Notes: generated from the sequence alone by a model not told the origin. A DNA stretch of 40,956 bases from an uncultured Eubacteriales bacterium (GCA_934667845.1 CAKUMQ010000020.1:1-40956); one strand, 5' to 3'. Shown: positions 23,303-33,251, numbered from the stretch's first letter. Translations and numbers: made by a program.

Positions 23303-26179
23303 ATGAAAACAGTCCTTTCCTGCCTGTCGGCGGGGATACTGACCGTCTCGCTGATCCTGTCATCGCTGACCGCAATGACTGCGGCGGCGGAGACAGCAGC
23401 CGGTTCAGAAGCAATTTCCCGCGAGGACGGCGCGCTGCCGGAATACCGTGACTACGCCGCGGCGCATGAGGCGGTATACCCCGGGGAGACCTATACCGTG
23501 GCGGGAGCCGCGGGCGCAAATGCGCAGAATGCCGCGGTCAGCCATGACGGCAGGGCGGATGCGGTCCGCTTTGACGGCGGCAGTCTGACCTATACCGTAT
23601 CGGTGCGCACCGCCGGGTATTATCGGCTGCGGATGGAATATGAGGCGCTTCCCGGCAAGGGAAAGGAGCTGGAGATCGCCGTACAGCTCAACGGCGCTGT
23701 CCCGTTTGACAAGGCGGCGGCGCTCACCTTTAACCGCCTGTGGAAAAACGGCACGGACGGCGCGTTTGAACACGACAGCCGCGGCAACGACGTGCTGCCC
23801 GACCAGACGGAGGTGCAAACGTGGATCGCCCGCGATGCCGCCGACGCGGAGGGGCTGTATGCCGACCCGTTCCTGTTCTGGCTTGAAGCGGGGGACAACA
23901 CCGTGACCCTGCAGAATCTCGGCGAGCCGTTTGTGCTCGGTTCGCTCTGCTTTCATCCTGCCGCGCAGGCAAAAAGCTATGCGGAGCTCCGTCCGGCGCT
24001 GCCGGCGGATAATGTGACCGGCTTTATGCAGATCCTCGAGGGGGAGCACGCGGATCGTAAATCCCACAACACCATTATTCCGACCTATAACCGGGGCGAT
24101 CCCGCGCTGTCCCCTGCCGATCCGACGGTCATCCGCCGCAACACGATCGGCGGCGGCACAAGCTGGCAGTCGCCCGGCGAATATGTGACCTGGCGCTTTA
24201 CGGTGCCGCAGGACGGCTATTATAAGATCGGTATCAAATACGCCCAAAGCCAGCAGCGCGGACTCTCCTCCTCCCGCCGCGTGTATATTGACGGTGAGAC
24301 GGTCTGCCGCGAGCTTGGGGAAGTGTCATTTGGCTATACCCCGACCTTTCAGAACAAGGTGCTTGGCGAGGGCGATGAGGATTTCCTGTTTTACTTTACG
24401 GCGGGAGAAACGCATGAGCTGACGCTGGAGACCACGGTCGGCGCCGTGGCGGAGGATTTGCGGGTGCTGAGCGCGATTCAGACGCGCTTAAACGAGATGT
24501 ACCGCAAGATCATCATGGTGACGGGCGCCGAGCCGGATGTCACCCGCGACTATGACCTCGAGGCGGAGATTCCTGATATTCTGTCGGTGTTTTCCACCGT
24601 GGCGGACACGCTCGAGGATGAATACCAGCGGTTTTCGGCGGCGTCGCAAAAGAGCGGCAGTGAGGCGGAAACGCTTCGGGAATTTGCCGAAAAGCTGCGC
24701 GAATTCATCGAAAAGCCGTATACCATCGCTGAACGGCTGTCGTCCTACCGGGACAGCCTGTCGAGTCTCGCCACCTGGCTGATGGCGCGAAAGCAGCAGC
24801 CGCTGGAGATCGACTATGTGGCGGTATTCAGCCCCGATCAGACCATGCCGAAGGCAGAGAGCGGCTTTTTTGCCAAGCTCGCCTATGAGTGGAAGGGCTT
24901 TTTGTCCTCGTTTACGCAGGACTACAACGCCATCGGCGCGGATGCGGATAAGGAGCCGGTCGAGGTGTGGATCGCCAGCGGCCGGGAACAGAGCCTGATC
25001 GTGCGCGAGCTGACCGATGCCCGTTTCTTCCGGGAGACGGGTATCCCCGTGACGGTGCGGCTGGTCAAGGCGGGGCTGGTGCAGTGCGTCATGGCGGGCG
25101 TCGGACCCGATGTGGCGATCGGCGTCGAGCGGACGCTGCCGGTGAATCTGGCGATGCGCAGCGCGCTTGTTGACCTCAGCCGCTTTGACGGCTACGACGC
25201 CGTGACGGAGCGGTTTGCCAAGACCGCCATGGAGCCGTATCTTTTTAACGGCGGCGCCTATGCCCTGCCGGATACGCAGTCGTTCCATATGATGTTTTAC
25301 CGCACCGATATTTTTAAAGAGCTGAACATAGAGCCGCCCGACACCTGGGACGACTTTTACCGCGTGATCAATATTGTGCAGCGCAACAACATGGAGATCG
25401 GTCTGCCCTACGGCGTGTCGACATCCACGGCGGACGCCATGTCGCTGTTCCCGACGCTGCTGCTGCAAAAGGGCGGCACCTATTACAATGCCGACAAATC
25501 CGCCTCGGTGCTGTGCAGTACGGAAGGGTTTTCCGCATTTTCACAGTGGACGGATTTTTATACCCAATATTCCTTCTCCATGGTCAAGGATGACTACAAC
25601 CGCTTCCGCACCGGCGAAATGCCGCTGACCGTGATGCCGTATGTGTTTTACAACCAGCTGCGGGTCGCGGCGCCGGAGATCACCGGGCTGTGGGAGATGA
25701 CCTGTATCCCCGGCACAAAACGCGCCGACGGCACGGTTGACCGCAGCGAGGCGGCAGCCGGCACGGCAAACGTGATGTTCCGCGGTGCGGAATCGCCCGA
25801 GAACGCCTGGGCGTTTCTGGAGTGGTGGACGCGCGCCGATACACAGGCGGCTTACGGCGTCAAGATCGAAACGGTGCTCGGCGCCGCCGGGCGGTATGCC
25901 AGCGCCAATCTGGAGGCGGTCACACAGCTGCCCTGGACGCAGCAGGAGCTTGCCGCGATCGGCGAGCAGCGGCAATATGTCACCGAGCTGCCCGAGGTGG
26001 CAGGCGGCTACTATATGGCGCGTAATATCAACAATGCGTTTCTCGCAGTGGTCAACCGCGGAGAAAATCTGCGGGAGTCCCTGCGCTACTGGGATAATGA
26101 GACCAATCGGGAGATCGCGCGCAAGCGCCGCGAGCTGGGGCTTGCCGGGGATACCGGCGCTGCTGCGGATCAACGATAA
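23303..26179 (+). CDS. Extracellular solute-binding protein with N-terminal carbohydrate-binding-like domains
   Basis: A 958-aa exported protein. A type I signal peptide (1 to about 29, ending TAAAETA) has no lipobox Cys. Two beta-sandwich domains follow (about 45-225 and 240-395), each with GYYRLRMEYE or GYYKIGIKYA, the hallmark strand of CBM6/35-like modules. A helical connector (about 395-500) leads to a family 1 sugar-binding domain (about 545-900): GVGPDVAIG, ALVDLSRFDGYD, YALPDTQSFHMMFYRTDIF, PDTWDDFYRVI and SPENAWAFLEWWT. It should deliver oligosaccharide to the permease pair encoded next. No lipid anchor or membrane helix is seen, so retention at the surface may rely on the binding modules or on partner proteins. 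The ribosome site is AGAAAGGAAG. Confidence 0.82.
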   Translation: MKTVLSCLSAGILTVSLILSSLTAMTAAAETAAGSEAISREDGALPEYRDYAAAHEAVYPGETYTVAGAAGANAQNAAVSHDGRADAVRFDGGSLTYTVSVRTAGYYRLRMEYEALPGKGKELEIAVQLNGAVPFDKAAALTFNRLWKNGTDGAFEHDSRGNDVLPDQTEVQTWIARDAADAEGLYADPFLFWLEAGDNTVTLQNLGEPFVLGSLCFHPAAQAKSYAELRPALPADNVTGFMQILEGEHADRKSHNTIIPTYNRGDPALSPADPTVIRRNTIGGGTSWQSPGEYVTWRFTVPQDGYYKIGIKYAQSQQRGLSSSRRVYIDGETVCRELGEVSFGYTPTFQNKVLGEGDEDFLFYFTAGETHELTLETTVGAVAEDLRVLSAIQTRLNEMYRKIIMVTGAEPDVTRDYDLEAEIPDILSVFSTVADTLEDEYQRFSAASQKSGSEAETLREFAEKLREFIEKPYTIAERLSSYRDSLSSLATWLMARKQQPLEIDYVAVFSPDQTMPKAESGFFAKLAYEWKGFLSSFTQDYNAIGADADKEPVEVWIASGREQSLIVRELTDARFFRETGIPVTVRLVKAGLVQCVMAGVGPDVAIGVERTLPVNLAMRSALVDLSRFDGYDAVTERFAKTAMEPYLFNGGAYALPDTQSFHMMFYRTDIFKELNIEPPDTWDDFYRVINIVQRNNMEIGLPYGVSTSTADAMSLFPTLLLQKGGTYYNADKSASVLCSTEGFSAFSQWTDFYTQYSFSMVKDDYNRFRTGEMPLTVMPYVFYNQLRVAAPEITGLWEMTCIPGTKRADGTVDRSEAAAGTANVMFRGAESPENAWAFLEWWTRADTQAAYGVKIETVLGAAGRYASANLEAVTQLPWTQQELAAIGEQRQYVTELPEVAGGYYMARNINNAFLAVVNRGENLRESLRYWDNETNREIARKRRELGLAGDTGAAADQR

Positions 26180-26193
26180 GGAGGACCGGTCAA

Positions 26194-27114
26194 ATGGCAC
26201 ATAAAACAGGCGGCGAACGGGAGTGGAGCCTGCGCACACGCATCCGCCGCGGACGGCAGAATTACTATCTGATGGCGCCGTTTATGCTGTTCTTCTTTTT
26301 CTTTACCCTGCTGCCCGTGGGGATCGCCATTGTGCTCAGCTTTACGAATTACAACATGTTTGAGCCTGCCAGGTGGGTCATGTTCGATAACTACGTCCGT
26401 CTGTTCCTGGATGACGACGTATTTCTGACGGCGCTGAAAAACACGCTGACCTTCGCCGTGTTGACCGGCCCGATCAGCTATATGCTCTGCTTCTTTTTCG
26501 CCTGGCTGATCAATGAGCTGCGCCCCGGTATGCGGGCGGTCGCCACCGTGATCTTTTATGCGCCGGCGCTGTCGGGGCAGGCGTACACCGTCTGGACCTA
26601 TATTTTCAGCTCCGACCGCTACGGTATTATCAACGGCTGGCTGTTAAAGCTCGGTATCCTGACCGAGCCGGTCGCCTGGCTGCAGGATGCCCGCAAAATG
26701 ATGGCGGTGTGTATCATCGTCCAGCTTTGGCTGAGTCTCGGCACGGGCTTTCTGGCGTTTATCGCCGGATTGCAGTCGGTGGATTCCACGCTCTACGAGG
26801 CGGGCGCCATCGACGGCATCCGCAACCGGTTCCAGGAGCTGTGGTATATCACGCTGCCCTCCATGGTGCCGCAGCTGATCTTCGGCGCGGTCATGCAGAT
26901 CGTCTCCTCCTTTACGGCGGCGGATGTGCCGATGGCGCTGACGGGCTTCCCGAGTGCCGAATACGCCACGCAGACGATCGTATCGCATATTCTCGACTAC
27001 AGCACGCTGCGCTATGAACTGGGCTATGCCTCGGCGGTGGCGGTGTTCCTGTTTGTGCTGATGATCGTCTCCAACAAGGCGGTCGGCAAGCTGCTCCGCG
27101 CGGTCGGGCATTGA
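26194..27114 (+). CDS. CUT1-type sugar ABC permease (first pair, MalF-like)
   Basis: A 306-aa membrane protein with six helices. The N-terminal NYYLMAPFMLFFFFFTLLPVGIAIVLSFTNYN is the usual first helix of MalF-like permeases, and EAGAIDGIRNRFQELWYITLPSM (about 205-227) is the EAA loop that contacts the ATPase. AAGGAGG lies 8 nt upstream and the gap to the binding-protein gene is 14 nt. Substrate follows the binding protein and is unknown. Confidence 0.93.
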   Translation: MAHKTGGEREWSLRTRIRRGRQNYYLMAPFMLFFFFFTLLPVGIAIVLSFTNYNMFEPARWVMFDNYVRLFLDDDVFLTALKNTLTFAVLTGPISYMLCFFFAWLINELRPGMRAVATVIFYAPALSGQAYTVWTYIFSSDRYGIINGWLLKLGILTEPVAWLQDARKMMAVCIIVQLWLSLGTGFLAFIAGLQSVDSTLYEAGAIDGIRNRFQELWYITLPSMVPQLIFGAVMQIVSSFTAADVPMALTGFPSAEYATQTIVSHILDYSTLRYELGYASAVAVFLFVLMIVSNKAVGKLLRAVGH

Positions 27115-27128
27115 GGAGGGTGAGACAG

Positions 27129-27992
27129 TTGCATCTGAAATACCGGAAAAACCTGCTCAATCGCTCGCGCGCGGGCAACGTGGCTGTATATCTGGTGCTG
27201 ATCCTTGTCGGCGCCTTTCTGGCGCTCCCGCTGGTGTATGCGCTGGTGACCTCGCTCAAGCCCTATGAGGAAATTTTCATTTTCCCGCCGCGGTTTTATG
27301 TCGTCAATCCGACGACCGCCAACTTCCGCGATCTGTTCGTCCTTTGCTCCCAGTCGCTGATGCCGTTCAGCCGCTCGGTGTTCAACAGCGTGCTCGTCTC
27401 GCTCGTGGTCACGGTGGCGCATGTGGCGCTGTCCTCCATGGCGGCGTATCCGCTGGCAAAAAACGATTTTCCCGGCAAGGACTTCCTCTTTTCCGTGATC
27501 GTCGGCTCGCTGCTGTTTGTCGGGCAGGTGACGGCACTGCCGCAGTATATCCTGATGTCGAAGATCGGGCTGATCAACACCCTGTGGGCGGTGATCCTGC
27601 CGAACATCGGCTCGGCAATGGGGCTGTTCCTGATGAAGCAGTTTATGGAGCAGATTCCGCTCTCGATCATCGAAGCGCCGCGCATCGACGGCGCGACGGA
27701 ATTTGACATCGCGTTTAAGATCGTGTTCCCGAACGTCAAGCCCGCATGGCTGACGCTCGGTCTGCTGATCTTTCAGACGGCGTGGAACAATACCGGCGCG
27801 ACCGTGCTGTTCGATGATTCCATCAAGCTGCTGCCGACCGTGCTCAGCGAGATCACAACCGAAAACGCGCTGGCGCGGATGGGTGTCGGCATGGCGGCTA
27901 CGGTTTTTCTGATGATTCCGCCCATTGCGTTTTTCATCATCTCTCAGTCAAAGGTCGTCAAAACCATGGCATTTGCCGGTATCAAGGAATAA
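27129..27992 (+). CDS. CUT1-type sugar ABC permease (first pair, MalG-like)
   Basis: A 287-aa permease with six helices. It has the MalG-like start LALPLVYALVTSLKPYEEIFIFPPRF and the EAA loop IIEAPRIDGATEFDIAFKIVFPNVKP. The start is TTG at 27129 with GAGGAGGG 8 nt upstream, overlapping the end of the partner gene; a GTG at 27120 is an alternative inside the ribosome site. It forms the heterodimeric channel with the preceding gene. No ATPase gene follows. Confidence 0.92.
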   Translation: MHLKYRKNLLNRSRAGNVAVYLVLILVGAFLALPLVYALVTSLKPYEEIFIFPPRFYVVNPTTANFRDLFVLCSQSLMPFSRSVFNSVLVSLVVTVAHVALSSMAAYPLAKNDFPGKDFLFSVIVGSLLFVGQVTALPQYILMSKIGLINTLWAVILPNIGSAMGLFLMKQFMEQIPLSIIEAPRIDGATEFDIAFKIVFPNVKPAWLTLGLLIFQTAWNNTGATVLFDDSIKLLPTVLSEITTENALARMGVGMAATVFLMIPPIAFFIISQSKVVKTMAFAGIKE

Positions 27993-28004
27993 GGAGGAAG
28001 CGTC

Positions 28005-29495
28005 ATGCGAAAACCCGTTCGTCTGTGTCTGCTGGCGCTTCTGCTCGCCGCCGTGACGGCGCTGCCGTCGGCGGCTGAGCTGCTCAACACCTATACCTAT
28101 GACTATTGGGGCGACGAAAAGCGCTCGCCCGCCGGCTACCGCGTCGGTGCCGTGCTGACCGGCGAAACGGCGGGAACCGCCGCGTTTAAAGCTCCGCAGG
28201 ATCTGTTTATCGACGAAAACGGCGACATCTATGTGGCGGATACCGAAAACGCCCGTGTGGTCGTGCTGGACACCGCGGGAAAATTCCGGCGGGAGTATAC
28301 GGTGTTTACCGCGTCCGACGGCGGCACGGTGACGCTGTCCGAGCCGACCGGGCTGTTTGTCTCGGCGGAGGGCGAGCTGTTCATCGTGGATCGCGAGCAG
28401 AAGCATACGCTCCGCTGCACCGCCGACGGGCGCGTGCTGACGGTCTATGAGAAGCCCGATACAGAGGATATCGCGTTCACCGGCATCGACTACATTCCGC
28501 AAAAGGTGGTTGCCGACCGCAGCGGCTATGTGTTCATTCTGTGCAAGGATCTGTATCAGGGCACCATGATGTACACGCTCGACGGCAAATTTGTCAACTA
28601 TTTCGGCGCCAACCGCGCCACGCTGACGCTGATCCAGCAGATGCAGCAGCTGACAAAGCGGTTCATGACCAAGGAGCAGCGCGAGCGCATCACGCAGGTG
28701 ATCCCAAACGCCGTGAGCAACATGGATATCGACGAAAACGATTTTCTGTATACCAGCACCGCGGCGGCGACGACCACGACGGAGCAGCTGCGGCGGTTAA
28801 ATCCCAAGGGCGTCAATATTATGGAGAGCAGTGACGCGCTGCGGGATACCTATAAGGATATCTACGGCGATCTGCGCACCAAATGGGCGAACGGCATGCT
28901 GTATCAGACCAAGATGGTGGACGTCGCCTACGACAGCGCCGGACTGATCAACGGTCTGGATCAGACGTTCGGACGCATTTTTCAGTATGACCTCGAGGGG
29001 CATCTCGTGTTCGCCTTCGGCGGCACGGGGACGCAGGAGGGGCTGTTTGAACAGGCGGTCGCCGTCGACAGCTTCGGCGGCAGCCTCTATGTGCTGGACA
29101 GTGAAAAGAACAGCATCACGGTGTTTGAGGAGACGACCTACGGCGCCTATATCCACGAGGCGATCCGCCTGTATAACGAGGGAAAATACGACGAGGCGGA
29201 GCGGTACTGGCTGTCGGTCATCGACCAGAACTGCAACTACTCGCTGACCTATATCGGTCTCGGCAAGATCAAGTATGAGCAGCAGGATTACCGTGCCGCC
29301 ATGGCATATTTCCGGCAGGGCGAGGACCGCACCAGCTACGGCGAGGCGTTTAAGCAGGTGCGCAACGCGTTTTTGCGTGCCTACGGTCTGCCGGTGCTGC
29401 TGGTCGTTCTGTGCGCCGGACTGGTTGCTGCGGCTGCCGTGAAAACGGTGAAGCGGATCCGCCGCGGCGGGGCGAAAAGGAGGGGGAGCCAATGA
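28005..29495 (+). CDS. Exported NHL beta-propeller / TPR protein with C-terminal membrane anchor
   Basis: A 496-aa protein. A signal peptide (1 to about 24) leads to NHL-type repeats (about 60-360), for example APQDLFIDENGDIYVADTENARVVVLD and EPTGLFVSAEGELFIVDREQ. A TPR-like pair (about 375-440: AIRLYNEGKYDEAERYWLSVI, GLGKIKYEQQDYRAAMAYF) and one membrane helix (about 461-480) with a basic cytosolic tail complete it. The propeller faces outside. NHL/TPR proteins are scaffolds; a role in organising the sugar-uptake complex fits the neighbours but is inferred. AAGGAGG precedes the ATG and the stop overlaps the next start (ATGA). Confidence 0.78.
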   Translation: MRKPVRLCLLALLLAAVTALPSAAELLNTYTYDYWGDEKRSPAGYRVGAVLTGETAGTAAFKAPQDLFIDENGDIYVADTENARVVVLDTAGKFRREYTVFTASDGGTVTLSEPTGLFVSAEGELFIVDREQKHTLRCTADGRVLTVYEKPDTEDIAFTGIDYIPQKVVADRSGYVFILCKDLYQGTMMYTLDGKFVNYFGANRATLTLIQQMQQLTKRFMTKEQRERITQVIPNAVSNMDIDENDFLYTSTAAATTTTEQLRRLNPKGVNIMESSDALRDTYKDIYGDLRTKWANGMLYQTKMVDVAYDSAGLINGLDQTFGRIFQYDLEGHLVFAFGGTGTQEGLFEQAVAVDSFGGSLYVLDSEKNSITVFEETTYGAYIHEAIRLYNEGKYDEAERYWLSVIDQNCNYSLTYIGLGKIKYEQQDYRAAMAYFRQGEDRTSYGEAFKQVRNAFLRAYGLPVLLVVLCAGLVAAAAVKTVKRIRRGGAKRRGSQ

Positions 29496-30109
29496 ACGGT
29501 GTCAAACGGTGTCTGACCGCCATGTTTCACCCCGCCCGCACCTTTTCGGATATGTGGGAGAAGAAAAGCTACGGCTATTCCGCTTCGTTTGTGATTCTCG
29601 GACTGTTTTTCCTGTCGAAAATACTGGAGCGGCAGCTCACCGGCTTTACCTTTAACTACAACGACCCCGACGAGCTGAATGTGGCGGTCATATTTGCAGC
29701 GACCTGCGGCGGCTTTACGCTGTGGGTCATCATGAACTGGATGCTGTCGACACTATTCGACGGCAAGGGACGTGTCCCCGATATCTGGCTGTTTTCCGCC
29801 TACAGTCTGCTGCCGTATATCGCCTGCACGCTGCTCGGTATCGTGCTGAGCAATCTGCTGGCGCCGGATGAGGGGATATTCCTCACCTGGCTGAACGCGG
29901 TGGGAATCCTGTGGAGCGTCGGCATGCTGTTTACGGCGCTGATCATTATTCATGACTACTCGTTCGGCAAGGTGTTGTGGAGTTCGCTCGGCACGCTGGC
30001 GGGTATGCTGATCGTGCTGTTTCTCCTGGTGCTCGGCTACAGCCTGTGCCAGCAGATCTACGGCTTCTTCTCCGATATCGTCAGCGAGATCAGCTATCGA
30101 CTGTTATAA
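29492..30109 (+). CDS. YIP1-family membrane protein
   Basis: A 205-aa polytopic membrane protein with five to six helices. The cytosolic start MNGVKRCLTAMFHPARTFSDM matches the YIP1 pattern (F.P..tF.di), and the segment VPDIWLFSAYSLLPYIACTLLGIVLSN is the family's conserved core. YIP1 proteins are of unknown function in bacteria. In Firmicutes they often accompany sugar ABC importers, NHL proteins and DUF5696 proteins. Its start overlaps the stop of the NHL/TPR gene and GGAGGGGGAG precedes it, so the two products are made together. Confidence 0.78.
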   Translation: MNGVKRCLTAMFHPARTFSDMWEKKSYGYSASFVILGLFFLSKILERQLTGFTFNYNDPDELNVAVIFAATCGGFTLWVIMNWMLSTLFDGKGRVPDIWLFSAYSLLPYIACTLLGIVLSNLLAPDEGIFLTWLNAVGILWSVGMLFTALIIIHDYSFGKVLWSSLGTLAGMLIVLFLLVLGYSLCQQIYGFFSDIVSEISYRLL

Positions 30110-30126
30110 AAAGGAGGGCTTCTGCC

Positions 30127-32346
30127 ATGAAAAAGAAAATTGCGCGGCGTGCGGCGGCGCTTTTGTGCAGTCTCCTCCTGCTGCCGATCGGATCGCTTTC
30201 CGCAGAGCCGGCTGCGGGAGAGGCAGAGACGGCGGATGCCGCGCTCCTGCCCGCAGGCACGGCGGCTGTGCTGGAAAATGCGCGCTTCCGTCTGGAGGTG
30301 GACACGCAGACCGGGCGCTTCGGGCTTTTCTGCCGCGAAAGCGGCGTGACGTGGTGGAGCACGCCGGAGGCGCCCGAGGAGGATGCGATCGCCAACGGCA
30401 AGACCCAGATGGAGATGCAGTCGAATCTGCTGATCGAATACGCCGACATAGAGACCGAGGAGCTGGAGCGTACCAATTCCTATGTGGCGGCGGGCGACGG
30501 CGGCGTTATCGTCAAGGCGGAGAATGACCGTATCGTGATCGGCTATAAAATGAATGAATACCGCCTGTATGTGCCGCTGGAGCTGACGCTTGCCGATGAC
30601 GGGCTGTGCTGCCGGGTTCTGACGGACGAGATCATGGAAGGCGGCAATTACCGCCTGTATGCACTGACGCTGCTGCCGTATTTCGGCGCGGCGGGCAAGG
30701 GGGATACAGGGTATCTGTTTGTACCGGACGGCAGCGGCGCCATTATCCGCTTTGACAACGGCAAGGCGGGGCTGACCCAGTACCGCGCGTCGCTCTACGG
30801 GCGGAATTACACGTCCGACCGGCTGACCGACAGCCAGACGGAGCAGCCCTCCCGGTTGCCGGTCTACGGGATCTGCAAAAACGGCAGCTCCGTGCTTGCC
30901 GTGATCGACAAGGGCAGCGCTCTTGCCGAGCTGCAGGCGGAGGTCGGCGGGCGCAGCAGCGAAAGAAGCCGCGTCTGTGCGGAATTTTCCCTGCGCGCTG
31001 CCGAGACCTATTACTCCGGCCAGAGCCTCGGCAGCGCCCGCAAGGTGACGCTGCTCGACACCGGCGGCATCCGCGCCGAGGATATTGCCGTGCGGTTCCT
31101 TCCGGTGAGCGCGACGGACGGCGAGGGCTATGTCGGCATGGCAAAGACCTACCGCCGCGTGCTGACGGCGCAGGGGATGAAAAAGCCTGCGGCGTATACG
31201 CAGGAGGTGCATATCCAGCTGCTCGGCGCCGTCCGCAAGACCGAGCACTTCCTGGGCATCCCCTATGAGGCGACGGTGACGGTTACCTCCTATGCCGAGG
31301 CGGAAGCCCTGCTGCGGCGGCTGGAGGCGGACGGCATCGACAACGCCGCCGTGCGGTATTTAAACTGGAATTCGCCTGCCGTGCGCGGCAAGGTCAGTGA
31401 CAAGGTGTCGGTGATCGGCGGAAAAGCCGGGCTGCTCTCTCTTTGCCAAACGGCGGAGGAGACCGGCATCGCGGTCTATCCCGATAATGAATTCACGGTC
31501 GTGCGCTCTTTCAGTCTTGCGTATCCGCGGTGGAGCCACGCTGCGCGGACGCTCGGGCGCAAGCCGGTCATGGTGTATCCGTACAGCTTTGTTAACTTCT
31601 TCAAGGATAACCTGACCGCGCCGAAAACGCTGCTTGCGCCCCGCACGGTCTCCGCTCTGTTTGCCCGCTTTACCGAGCGGTATGAAAAGCTCGGCATCGG
31701 AGCGCTCGGCATCGGCGAGACCGCCGAAGCGCTTTCGGCGGATTTCGGACCGGACGGCTGGACGCGGGAGAGCAGTCTCACCGCGATGCAGACGCTTGCG
31801 CAGACGGCGGCACAGACAAACGAGCTGCTGGCAAGCGGCGGCAACGCCTACGCGCTGCCCTATGCCCGCCGCGTGATGAACGCGCCGGTGCAGAGCAGCG
31901 GCTACGATGCCGAGGACAGCAGCGTGCCGTTTTATCAGATCGCGCTTTACGGCTATATCCCCACCTCCGGCAGCCCGGTCAACTTTGCGGAGGAGGACGC
32001 GTCGCACTATCTGCTCCGGGCGCTCGAAAGCGGCTCTTCGCTGAGCTTTTACTGGACGGCGGCGGACAGCCGCGAACTGAAAGGCTCCGTATACGAAAAC
32101 CGCTTCAGCACCAAGATCGACGTGTGGTATGACAAGGCGGCGGAATTTGCAGGCGTGCTGAAGGCGTTTTCCGCCAAGGTGAGCGGCAGCGATATTGTCA
32201 GGCACGAGTGCCTGTCCCGCGGGGTCTACCGCACGACATGGGACAACGGCGTGTCGGTAACGGTCAATTACACCCGCGATGAGGTCGCGGTGGACGGCAG
32301 ACCGCTTGCGGGCGGCGGATATCGGATCGGGGAGGGAAATGCATGA
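30127..32346 (+). CDS. Exported DUF5696-family protein, possible hydrolase-like fold
   Basis: A 739-aa protein with a signal peptide (1 to about 26, ending SLSAEPA) and no lipobox or further membrane helix. The first half is beta-rich (ENARFRLEVDTQTGRFGLFCRESGVTWWSTPE; GYLFVPDGSGAIIRFDNGK), recalling a galactose-mutarotase-like sandwich. The second half alternates helices and strands (AEALLRRLEADGIDN, ALGIGETAEALSADFG), compatible with a TIM barrel. I recognise the DUF5696 family from size and context; no function is established. AAGGAGG precedes the ATG at 30127 and the open frame before it overlaps the YIP1 gene. Its stop overlaps the next permease start (ATGA). Confidence 0.7.
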   Translation: MKKKIARRAAALLCSLLLLPIGSLSAEPAAGEAETADAALLPAGTAAVLENARFRLEVDTQTGRFGLFCRESGVTWWSTPEAPEEDAIANGKTQMEMQSNLLIEYADIETEELERTNSYVAAGDGGVIVKAENDRIVIGYKMNEYRLYVPLELTLADDGLCCRVLTDEIMEGGNYRLYALTLLPYFGAAGKGDTGYLFVPDGSGAIIRFDNGKAGLTQYRASLYGRNYTSDRLTDSQTEQPSRLPVYGICKNGSSVLAVIDKGSALAELQAEVGGRSSERSRVCAEFSLRAAETYYSGQSLGSARKVTLLDTGGIRAEDIAVRFLPVSATDGEGYVGMAKTYRRVLTAQGMKKPAAYTQEVHIQLLGAVRKTEHFLGIPYEATVTVTSYAEAEALLRRLEADGIDNAAVRYLNWNSPAVRGKVSDKVSVIGGKAGLLSLCQTAEETGIAVYPDNEFTVVRSFSLAYPRWSHAARTLGRKPVMVYPYSFVNFFKDNLTAPKTLLAPRTVSALFARFTERYEKLGIGALGIGETAEALSADFGPDGWTRESSLTAMQTLAQTAAQTNELLASGGNAYALPYARRVMNAPVQSSGYDAEDSSVPFYQIALYGYIPTSGSPVNFAEEDASHYLLRALESGSSLSFYWTAADSRELKGSVYENRFSTKIDVWYDKAAEFAGVLKAFSAKVSGSDIVRHECLSRGVYRTTWDNGVSVTVNYTRDEVAVDGRPLAGGGYRIGEGNA

Positions 32347-33251
32347 AACGCCATCCAAAACGGCTGACAGCGGAGAACAAGCGGTCGCTGGCGGGATTTT
32401 CCTTTATCCTTCCGTGGGTGCTGGGCTTTTTCGGGCTGTATCTGCTGCCGATCGTCCGCTCGCTGATCTACAGCTTTCAGGACCTCGACTCGTTCAACAA
32501 CGACGGCACGCTGACGTCGGCGTTTGTCGGGCTTGCGAACTACCGCAAGGCATTTTTGGTCGATCCCGACTATGTCGTCAGTCTGACCGGAAGCCTGAAA
32601 AGTCTGCTGACGGACATTCCCTCCATTCTGATCTTCAGTCTGCTGGTCGCGATGATCCTGAATCAGAAATTCCGGGGGCGCATGATAGCGCGCGCCGTGT
32701 TCTTTCTGCCGGTCATCATCGCCTCGGGCATCGTCATTGATATTTTAAACGGCGATATGACCTCGGCGATGATGAAATCCGGCGAAAAAAGCTCCGGCAG
32801 CATGTTTCAGGTGTCCATGTTCCAAAACACGTTGCTTGAGGCGGGACTGTCGCAGGATATTGTGGATTTCATCGCCGATTCCGCCAACAACGTGTTTGAG
32901 CTGTCCTGGCGGTCAGGCGTGCAGATACTGCTGTTTCTGGCGGGACTGCAGGCGATCCCGCCCTCACTGTATGAGGCGGCGGATATTGACGGCTGTACGG
33001 CGTGGGAGCGGTTCTGGAAGATCACGTTCCCGATGCTCTCATCCATTATGCTGGTGAATCTGGTGTATTCCGTGACCGATACCTTTGTCTCCTACGGGAA
33101 CGACACCATGCAGCGGATTTTGCGTGAGGGACAGGAGATGCACTTTGCTTACAGCGCGGCGACGGCGTGGATCTATTTCGGCGTAATCGTTCTGGTGCTG
33201 GGTGCGGTGTTTCTGCTGACCCGCCGCCATATCACCTATCTGGATAAGTGA
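32343..33251 (+). CDS. CUT1-type sugar ABC permease (second pair, MalF-like)
   Basis: A 302-aa membrane protein. SFILPWVLGFFGLYLLPIVRSLIYSFQDLD is the first helix, and EAADIDGCTAWERFWKITFPM (about 212-232) the EAA loop. A longer than usual extracellular segment (about 140-185: MMKSGEKSSGSMFQVSMFQNT onward) lies between helices 3 and 4. Its start overlaps the stop of the DUF5696 gene, so production of the two is coupled. Confidence 0.93.
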   Translation: MKRHPKRLTAENKRSLAGFSFILPWVLGFFGLYLLPIVRSLIYSFQDLDSFNNDGTLTSAFVGLANYRKAFLVDPDYVVSLTGSLKSLLTDIPSILIFSLLVAMILNQKFRGRMIARAVFFLPVIIASGIVIDILNGDMTSAMMKSGEKSSGSMFQVSMFQNTLLEAGLSQDIVDFIADSANNVFELSWRSGVQILLFLAGLQAIPPSLYEAADIDGCTAWERFWKITFPMLSSIMLVNLVYSVTDTFVSYGNDTMQRILREGQEMHFAYSAATAWIYFGVIVLVLGAVFLLTRRHITYLDK

